Part shown: piece after piece, positions 1 to 4,595 of the stretch
Layout of the letters: every line of letters begins with the position of its first letter
Numbering within the stretch: the stretch's first letter is position 1
From: Verrucomicrobiota bacterium
Lineage (GTDB): Bacteria > Verrucomicrobiota > Verrucomicrobiia > Limisphaerales > UBA1100
Assembly (NCBI GenBank): GCA_028872645.1
Contig: JAPKDK010000148.1
Coordinates: 1 to 7,278, forward strand
Direction: 5' to 3'
Length of the DNA stretch: 7,278 nucleotides
The notes under the pieces: model-generated
Seen by the model: the letters and a program-made list of their open reading frames with translations, nothing else
Databases searched by the model: none
Told to the model about the DNA's origin: nothing
Program-made: the position numbers and the translations under genes

Positions 1-543
1 ACCGTGCAAAAATTTCGCGACGCCGTGTCGCGCGTAGACACCATGCTCGCCAACAACACTAACACCCTTCAAGTGAGCCTCAATAACTTCGCGCAATTTA
101 CAAAGCGCCTCGATACTTCCGCCAACCATTTGGAAACCCTCATCGCCACCAACGCCCCAATGGTGAGCCGAGTTTTCACCAATCTCACCGCCATTTCCGC
201 AAGTCTTAAAATCAGCACGGAAAAGTTACAGGCCACCATCGCCACCAACCAAACCAGTATCAACGTCATCGTCAAGGACGTCGCCGCAGTCACCGCCAGC
301 CTCAAGAGCTTCACCGCAAACGCCGACCGCATCGTGGCCGAGCTGGAAGCCGGCAAGGGCCTCGCCGGCGGATTGCTCAAGGACAATGCTTTGCGCATGG
401 AGTTTTTCCAGCTCATGACCAACCTCAACAGTGCCGCCGGAAATTTTTCCATCCTCACCAGTAACCTCAACGCACGCGGTTTATTGTTCAAGCCACCTCC
501 CACTAATAATCGCACCCCGCCCAGGAGCGGACGCCCCAATTGA
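1..543 (+). CDS. MCE/MlaD-family lipid-transport substrate-binding protein, C-terminal part (5' truncated by window)
   Basis: The reading frame is open from the first base, so the gene begins upstream; the GTG at base 4 is not a credible start. The visible 180 residues are a long helical region rich in Asn, Thr, Ala and Leu, with hydrophobic residues spaced as in an amphipathic or coiled-coil helix. Near residues 117-128 comes a Gly-Lys-Gly-Leu-Ala-Gly-Gly-Leu-Leu-Lys-Asp segment, then a second helix and an Arg-Gly-Leu-Leu turn. This is the usual C-terminal layout of MCE (MlaD-like) proteins, which form periplasmic rings that carry phospholipids or other lipids with an MlaE/MlaF-type ABC transporter. 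The N-terminal membrane anchor and the MCE domain itself are outside the window. The last 20 residues are a Pro/Arg/Asn-rich tail that looks disordered. The stop lies 3 bases before the next start, suggesting cotranscription. The family call is good; the lipid substrate cannot be inferred. Confidence 0.72.
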   Translation, partial: TVQKFRDAVSRVDTMLANNTNTLQVSLNNFAQFTKRLDTSANHLETLIATNAPMVSRVFTNLTAISASLKISTEKLQATIATNQTSINVIVKDVAAVTASLKSFTANADRIVAELEAGKGLAGGLLKDNALRMEFFQLMTNLNSAAGNFSILTSNLNARGLLFKPPPTNNRTPPRSGRPN

Positions 544-546
544 GGT

Positions 547-771
547 ATGGATCGCGTCACGGTATTCTCCTCCTTCAGCGGGCCCGAGGCGCAGTTGGTT
601 TGTGCTCGGCTGCGTATCGCCGGATTCCAAGCCACCGTCGAGGGCGAAGCCGCCGCCTTCAGCATGGAAGGTTACTCGCTTGCCACCGGCGGCATTCGTG
701 TGCAGGTTCCCGAAAACGAACGCGACGATGCGCGCGCGTTAATTAAATCGGTTGAATCGGATGAACCCTAA
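547..771 (+). CDS. Small DUF2007-like (putative signal-transducing) protein, 74 aa
   Basis: This short protein starts with an aspartate/valine-rich strand, followed by a Gly-Pro-Glu-Ala-Gln helix start, a Leu-Arg-Ile-Ala-Gly-Phe turn, a loop with a small Gly-rich segment, and a final strand-helix unit (Ile-Arg-Val-Gln-Val-Pro-Glu then Asp-Asp-Ala-Arg-Ala-Leu-Ile). That pattern and the length match the DUF2007 family, whose members often carry the label 'putative signal transducing protein' but have no established biochemical role. It has no signal peptide or membrane segment, so it should be cytoplasmic. A GAGG lies only 2 bases before the ATG and overlaps the preceding stop, so translation may depend on reinitiation from the MCE gene. 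Its 3' end overlaps the following dehydrogenase start by 11 bases. The coding call is firm; the family assignment rests on pattern recognition only. Confidence 0.7.
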   Translation: MDRVTVFSSFSGPEAQLVCARLRIAGFQATVEGEAAAFSMEGYSLATGGIRVQVPENERDDARALIKSVESDEP

Positions 772-2134
772 ACTCTGGCAACGCCTCCAACGTCAACTTG
801 CACTCGGAGAACTGCGTCTTGACGAGCCCACGCTCAGCGCGCATTCCGGCGACAAATGGTTTGCCACCGGCAAGCCCGAAGCGGTGGCCCTTCCGCGCAG
901 CGCCAAAAGCGTCAGTGCGATTTTGCGCTTTGCCCAGCGCCATCAAATCCCCGTCACCCCGCGCGGTGCGGGCTACGGCTACGTCGGTGGTTGCGTGCCG
1001 GTGCGTGGCGGCATTGTACTTAGCACCGCAAAAATGCGGCGCATTCGCGAAATCAACGAACGCGATTTTGTGGCCGTCATTCAGCCAGGCGTCATCACCG
1101 CTGATTTGCAGAACAAGGCTGAGGCGAAAGGGCTGTATTATCCGCCCGACCCCGCCAGCCGCGCGGACTGCAGCCTCGGCGGCAACATCGCCACCAACGC
1201 CGGTGGGCCACGCAGCCTCAAATATGGCGTTACATCCGACTACGTGCTCGGCCTGCAATTCGCATTGCCCGATGGCACCCTCGTGCGAGTGGGTGGGCGC
1301 GCGCACAAAAACAAAACCGGCTTTGATTTTTCTCGTTTCTTCACCGGCACCGAGGGATTGCTTGGCATCGTCACCGAAGCCACGCTGAAGCTCTTACCCT
1401 TGCCGCCCTTTCGCGCCGCGTTATCTGTGGGGCTTGGATCAATGCACGTCGCCACGCGGGGCATTGCGGCGGTGTTCAAAGCCGGCTATCTCCCCAGCGC
1501 GTTGGAGGTGGCTGATGAATTTACGTTACGCGCCGCCACGAAACGCACTGGCAGTGACCGCTTCAACGGCTGCCGGGCGCATCTCATTATCGAGCTGGAT
1601 GGACAGGAAAAAAGCGTGCGCTCCGAGCTGCGGGATTTGAAAAAACTGATGACTCCGCTCAAGCCGCGTTTTATCGACGCCGCGTTTGGTGTGGAAAAGG
1701 TGGAAACCATTTGGCAACTCCGCCGTGAATTTTCGTATTCCTTGCGCGACACCGGTTTGGTGAAATTAAATGAAGACATCGTCGTCCCGCGCGGCAAGTT
1801 GGAGGAACTCTTTGTCTTCGCGGCGCGCCTTCAAAAAAAGCACGCGATGCCCATTGCCTGTTTCGGTCACGCCGGTGATGGGAACATTCACGTGAACGTG
1901 ATGGTCGATGAAACAAGGCCCGGCCACGCCCGACGACGCGATGCGGCGTTGGATGAACTGTTCCGTTGGGTGCTCAAACACGATGGTGTCATCACCGGCG
2001 AACACGGCATCGGCCTTGCCAAAAAACGCTGGTGGCCATTGGCCGTCCCCGCCGAAGTGCGCCGACTGCACCAAACCGTAAAAGACGCCCTCGACCCCAA
2101 AGGCATAATGAATCCGGGGAAGTTCTTAAATTAG
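761..2134 (+). CDS. FAD-dependent 2-hydroxyacid dehydrogenase, GlcD / D-lactate dehydrogenase family
   Basis: A 457-residue flavoenzyme of the glycolate oxidase subunit GlcD, D-lactate dehydrogenase and D-2-hydroxyglutarate dehydrogenase group, which oxidises a 2-hydroxyacid to a 2-oxoacid. The N-terminal FAD-binding (PCMH-type) domain spans about residues 37-215. It includes the Arg-Gly-Ala-Gly turn at 68-71, the Pro-Pro-Asp-Pro-Ala-Ser segment at 128-133, the Gly-Gly-Asn-Ile-Ala-Thr-Asn-Ala-Gly-Gly loop at 140-149 and a Thr-Glu-Gly-Leu-Leu-Gly stretch near 197-202. The C-terminal FAD-oxidase domain carries Gly-His-Ala-Gly-Asp-Gly-Asn-Ile-His at 369-377, Gly-Glu-His-Gly-Ile-Gly at 413-418 and the terminal Asn-Pro-Gly-Lys-Phe. 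His370, His377 and Glu414 correspond to the metal-binding set known in this family. No cysteine-rich iron-sulfur domain is fused, so a separate GlcF-like partner may be needed. I chose the ATG at 761; a TTG at 752 is also in frame. No clear Shine-Dalgarno is present and the start lies inside the upstream gene, which suggests translational coupling. The exact substrate cannot be read from sequence. Confidence 0.92.
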   Translation: MNPKLWQRLQRQLALGELRLDEPTLSAHSGDKWFATGKPEAVALPRSAKSVSAILRFAQRHQIPVTPRGAGYGYVGGCVPVRGGIVLSTAKMRRIREINERDFVAVIQPGVITADLQNKAEAKGLYYPPDPASRADCSLGGNIATNAGGPRSLKYGVTSDYVLGLQFALPDGTLVRVGGRAHKNKTGFDFSRFFTGTEGLLGIVTEATLKLLPLPPFRAALSVGLGSMHVATRGIAAVFKAGYLPSALEVADEFTLRAATKRTGSDRFNGCRAHLIIELDGQEKSVRSELRDLKKLMTPLKPRFIDAAFGVEKVETIWQLRREFSYSLRDTGLVKLNEDIVVPRGKLEELFVFAARLQKKHAMPIACFGHAGDGNIHVNVMVDETRPGHARRRDAALDELFRWVLKHDGVITGEHGIGLAKKRWWPLAVPAEVRRLHQTVKDALDPKGIMNPGKFLN

Positions 2135-2373
2135 GGCCGCGCAAGACATACGCTTAGCTCGCGCGCTTCAAATTCCTGTCCGTCGAGTGTTTCCACTGCT
2201 TTCGCGGCGGCGGCGTCATTGGCCATCGTGATGAAGCCACAGCCTTGAGAGCGGCCGCTGTTGTCTTGGCGCACGTGATGGACTTCGGTCACTTCACCGG
2301 CAGCGGCAAAGTGTTCGGCGAGTTGTTCATCGGTGACTTTGAAGGGCAGATTGCCCACGTACAAAATGGCCAT
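2131..2373 (-). CDS. Single-RRM RNA-binding protein (80 aa)
   Basis: The protein is one RNA-recognition motif and almost nothing else, like the small RRM proteins of cyanobacteria and other bacteria that bind single-stranded RNA. The RNP2 strand is Ile-Leu-Tyr-Val-Gly-Asn-Leu (residues 3-9) with the RNA-stacking Tyr5. The RNP1 strand (residues 43-50) reads Gln-Gly-Cys-Gly-Phe-Ile-Thr-Met. In classical RRMs the third RNP1 position is an aromatic residue and the first is Lys/Arg; here they are Cys45 and Gln43, while the aromatic at the fifth position (Phe47) is kept. The C-terminal helix and last strand are intact. There is no glycine-rich tail. The ATG at 2373 was chosen because RRM homology starts two residues after it; the 26 codons upstream in frame look non-coding. 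No Shine-Dalgarno is visible. It follows rsmI on the same strand after 49 bases, and its stop interlocks with that of the convergent dehydrogenase gene. Confidence 0.88.
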   Translation of the reverse strand: MAILYVGNLPFKVTDEQLAEHFAAAGEVTEVHHVRQDNSGRSQGCGFITMANDAAAAKAVETLDGQEFEARELSVCLARP

Positions 2374-2422
2374 GGGCGGGAGGGAACCACGATGTGCCTG
2401 CGCGCGCAAGCTCAAGCATTTA

Positions 2423-3115
2423 TCACGCGGAGAGTTGCACCAACGCCACAAACTCCCCCTTCGGTTTGCGTTCGGCGTAATGGGCCAGCAATTCGGCGGG
2501 TGTGCCGCGTAGAAATTCCTCGAATTTTTTGGTCAATTCCCGTGCTAACACCACTTGCGCCTCCGGCCAAAGGCCATCGAGTTCACCCAAAAATTTCACC
2601 ACGCGATGGGGCGACTCATAAAAACAAAGCGTGCCGGGCACCTCTGCAAGCGCTTCCAACTGCCGCAAACGCGCGCCGCTTTTGTGCGGGAGAAAACCCA
2701 CAAAATGAAACTCGGCCGTTGCCAATCCGCTCGCGGGGAGTGCCGCCGCCAGCGCGCACGGGCCGGGCACGGATTCCACGCGATGCCCGGCGGCGAGCAC
2801 AGCGCGCACGATGCGTTCTCCCGGATCGCTGATACCCGGCGTGCCAGCATCGCTCACCATCGCGATGGTTTCGCCGCGTTCCAATCGTTCAAGCAATTGG
2901 CCCGAGCGCTTGGCTTCGTTGAATTTATGGCAGCTCAGCGTGGGCTGATCGATGTCGTGTGCGCGCATGAGCTGTCGCGCGCGTCGGGTGTCTTCGGCAG
3001 CCACGATGCTGCACTCGCGCAGGGTGCGCAGGGCACGCAGAGTAATGTCCTCGAGGTTGCCAATGGGCGTGGCCACGAGATATAAAGTGCCGGGCTGGAG
3101 CGGGGCGGGAGGCAT
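2423..3115 (-). CDS. rsmI: 16S rRNA (cytidine1402-2'-O)-methyltransferase RsmI
   Basis: RsmI transfers a methyl group from S-adenosylmethionine to the 2'-oxygen of C1402 in the decoding centre of 16S rRNA. The family hallmarks appear in order: Ala-Thr-Pro-Ile-Gly-Asn-Leu-Glu-Asp-Ile-Thr (15-25), Ala-Glu-Asp-Thr-Arg (40-44), Val-Ser-Asp-Ala-Gly-Thr-Pro-Gly-Ile-Ser-Asp-Pro-Gly (87-99), Gly-Pro-Cys-Ala (118-121), Gly-Phe-Leu-Pro, Phe-Tyr-Glu-Ser-Pro-His-Arg (165-171), Ala-Arg-Glu-Leu-Thr-Lys-Lys-Phe-Glu-Glu (191-200) and Lys-Gly-Glu-Phe (219-222). The protein is 230 residues, about 50 shorter than E. coli RsmI. It ends right after the methyltransferase fold and so lacks the C-terminal helical extension, as some other bacterial members do. 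The start is uncertain: ATG at 3115 fits the family N-terminus, and ATG at 3130 would add five residues. Neither has a clear Shine-Dalgarno. It is divergent from the plus-strand membrane-protein gene and upstream of the RRM gene. Confidence 0.95.
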   Translation of the reverse strand: MPPAPLQPGTLYLVATPIGNLEDITLRALRTLRECSIVAAEDTRRARQLMRAHDIDQPTLSCHKFNEAKRSGQLLERLERGETIAMVSDAGTPGISDPGERIVRAVLAAGHRVESVPGPCALAAALPASGLATAEFHFVGFLPHKSGARLRQLEALAEVPGTLCFYESPHRVVKFLGELDGLWPEAQVVLARELTKKFEEFLRGTPAELLAHYAERKPKGEFVALVQLSA

Positions 3116-3199
3116 GGCGCAGGGAAACATATCGCCCACCCCCCGCGCAACCAGATTCGCACAGCTCACATTCGAATTGCATTTCAGAGGCAGGGGACT

Positions 3200-3418
3200 A
3201 TGTTCTTCGTTCTCATGACACCTTCGGACAATGTGCCCGAATTGCCGCCGACCTATCGTTGGCCCTATTTTTTAGGGGCCTTTGTGCTGTTGGGGATTGT
3301 ACTGGGATTAATGTGGACGTTCTGGAGCATACGCATGACTGCTGAGCAACGGAAGGATCACGAAAAATTGGATGACTTTGGGCATCCCAAAACGCAAAAT
3401 ATCAACGAGACGCAGTAG
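3200..3418 (+). CDS. Small single-pass membrane protein of unknown function (72 aa), in operon with FGE
   Basis: I do not recognise a family. Residues 22-44 form one clear hydrophobic transmembrane segment rich in Leu, Gly, Phe and Trp, preceded by a Pro-rich stretch (Pro-Glu-Leu-Pro-Pro-Thr-Tyr-Arg-Trp-Pro) and followed by a charged tail of about 28 residues with several Lys, Asp, Glu and His. Arg20 lies just before the helix and Arg45 just after it, so topology is not obvious. The ATG at 3200 was chosen because AGAGG ends 9 bases upstream and AGGGG ends 3 bases upstream; an ATG at 3215 has no such site. The stop is 4 bases before the FGE start, so the two genes are almost certainly cotranscribed. 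It might assist membrane anchoring or targeting of the FGE lipoprotein, but that is a guess from position only. Confidence 0.68.
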   Translation: MFFVLMTPSDNVPELPPTYRWPYFLGAFVLLGIVLGLMWTFWSIRMTAEQRKDHEKLDDFGHPKTQNINETQ

Positions 3419-3422
3419 AGCA

Positions 3423-4517
3423 ATGAAACTAATTTTGACATTTACGCTGGCTACATTGATGGCCGGCTGCAAGCCAAGCGAAAGGAATGAGCAAAGCCCG
3501 GTGCCTGTAAACTCTTCCGGTGGAGAAGTTTTTGACAGCAGCGGCATGGCGTGGATTCCGCCGGGTGTTTTTAAGATGGGCTGGGCGGGTGGCCCTCAGG
3601 ATGAGGCACCGGTGCATCGGGTGAAGCTTAATGGATTTTGGATGGGCGTGCACGAGGTGACCAACGATGAGTTCGCCAAGTTTATTGCTGCTACAAAATT
3701 TGTGACCCTCGCCGAGGAAGTGCCTACGGCGGAGAGCTTAGGCATTCCGCCCGAACAGTTTTCGGATATTCCCAAGGACAAAATCGTGGCCGGCTCCATT
3801 GTGTTCACGCCGCCCGTGCAGGATATTCCTGTACACTTGCTCAAACAGCATAACATGTGGGGGAAGTGGTGGCAGTATGTGGGGGGTACGGATTGGCAGC
3901 ATCCTGATGGGCCGGAATCCAATATTGCCAAACGCGGCAACCATCCTGTGGTGCATATTAATTGGGATGACGCGCGGGCCTATTGCAGATGGCTTACCGA
4001 TCGCACCGGAGTGAAGCATCGCTTGCCCACCGAGGCGGAGTGGGAATATGCTGCCCGCGGAGGGCTCGATGGCGAAGAATTTGTGTGGAAGGGCGGCAAA
4101 GAAGAACCCAACGATAAACCGCTCGCGAACATTTGGCACGGCCGTTTCCCGCGTGAAAATACAGAAAAGGATGGGTTTTACGGTACTGCTCCGGTGGGTG
4201 AGTTCCCTGCCAATGGCTATGGCCTGTACGATGTGGCGGGAAATGTGTGGGAGTGGTGTGCGGACTGGTACGCGCCGGCGTATTACACCGAGAGCCCGAT
4301 GAATAATCCCAGTGGCCCCTTACAACAGGATAGCTTTGACCCCAACGACGGGCGAAACCGCATTCCCAAACGCATCCAGCGTGGGGGGTCATATTTGTGC
4401 ACGGATCTTTATTGTGGCGCGTTTCGGCCTTCGACCCGGATGAAAAATACGCCGGATTCCGGATCGCAACATGCGGGCTTCCGCGTAGTAGCCGAGGGTG
4501 CTGCGCCGGAGAAATAA
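3423..4517 (+). CDS. Formylglycine-generating enzyme (FGE/SUMF1 type), predicted lipoprotein
   Basis: This 364-residue protein has a short signal peptide ending in Leu-Met-Ala-Gly-Cys, so Cys16 is probably lipidated and the enzyme tethered in the periplasm or at the outer membrane. The rest is an FGE-sulfatase domain, about residues 40-360. Recognisable parts are the opening Met-Ala-Trp-Ile-Pro-Pro-Gly strand (42-48), the Glu-Val-Thr-Asn helix start (78-81), a Trp-Trp...Asp-Trp-Gln-His-Pro-Asp-Gly-Pro segment (149-164) close to that of human SUMF1, Leu-Pro-Thr-Glu-Ala-Glu-Trp-Glu-Tyr-Ala (201-210), Gly-Asn-Val-Trp-Glu-Trp (283-288) and Gly-Gly-Ser-Tyr-Leu-Cys with a second Cys five residues later (Cys326, Cys331). 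That pair matches human Cys336/Cys341, which bind copper for oxygen-dependent conversion of sulfatase cysteine to formylglycine. Many FGE-fold relatives lack these cysteines, so real FGE activity is likely. The ATG at 3423 fits the signal peptide; an in-frame ATG at 3372 would bury it. It is convergent with a sulfatase-family gene. Confidence 0.94.
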   Translation: MKLILTFTLATLMAGCKPSERNEQSPVPVNSSGGEVFDSSGMAWIPPGVFKMGWAGGPQDEAPVHRVKLNGFWMGVHEVTNDEFAKFIAATKFVTLAEEVPTAESLGIPPEQFSDIPKDKIVAGSIVFTPPVQDIPVHLLKQHNMWGKWWQYVGGTDWQHPDGPESNIAKRGNHPVVHINWDDARAYCRWLTDRTGVKHRLPTEAEWEYAARGGLDGEEFVWKGGKEEPNDKPLANIWHGRFPRENTEKDGFYGTAPVGEFPANGYGLYDVAGNVWEWCADWYAPAYYTESPMNNPSGPLQQDSFDPNDGRNRIPKRIQRGGSYLCTDLYCGAFRPSTRMKNTPDSGSQHAGFRVVAEGAAPEK

Positions 4518-4545
4518 AAAAACGCCCAGCTTATTCAGCCGGGCG
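4516..4545 (-). terminator. Intrinsic terminator of the sulfatase gene (minus strand)
   Basis: CGCCC at 4523-4527 pairs with GGGCG at 4541-4545, and GC at 4529-4530 pairs with GC at 4538-4539, with one A/C mismatch between and a 7-base loop. Read on the minus strand, the hairpin is followed directly by seven T (the A-run at 4516-4522). It lies 28 bases past the sulfatase stop, and its T-run overlaps the last two bases of the FGE stop codon. On the plus strand no T-run follows this hairpin, so it is directional. Confidence 0.75.
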
Positions 4546-4562
4546 GTGTTGCAATATCGATC

Positions 4563-4595
4563 CTGCCAAGCGGCTATCGCTGGGCAGATTTTTTT
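4563..4595 (+). terminator. Intrinsic terminator of the membrane-protein/FGE operon (plus strand)
   Basis: CTGCC-A-AGCG at 4563-4572 pairs with CGCT-G-GGCAG at 4578-4587: nine base pairs and one A/G mismatch around a 5-base loop, followed by one A and seven T at 4589-4595. This is a strong Rho-independent terminator for plus-strand transcription, 46 bases past the FGE stop. It overlaps the coding end of the convergent sulfatase gene, whose stop codon (4574-4576) lies in the loop. Confidence 0.78.

Noticed and set aside
69..665. A 198-codon minus-strand frame opposite the MCE and DUF2007-like genes.
   Set aside because: The plus-strand translations show family features across the same bases, while the minus translation is Arg/Leu/Ala-rich without structure.
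743..1306. A 187-codon minus-strand frame within the GlcD gene.
   Set aside because: It is fully contained in a strongly conserved FAD-dehydrogenase gene and its translation has no family features.
2374..2422. Possible hairpin between rsmI and the RRM gene (GCTTGC / GCAGGC read on the minus strand).
   Set aside because: The stem is only six pairs including a wobble, has no following T-run and arises in alternating GC sequence; not convincing as a terminator.
3116..3199. Divergent promoters between rsmI and the small membrane-protein gene.
   Set aside because: The gap must hold promoters for at least the plus-strand operon, but no -35/-10 pair with reasonable matches and spacing stood out.
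3372..3422. Extended N-terminus of the FGE starting at the ATG at 3372.
   Set aside because: It would overlap the upstream membrane-protein gene and place 17 basic residues before a clear lipoprotein signal peptide.
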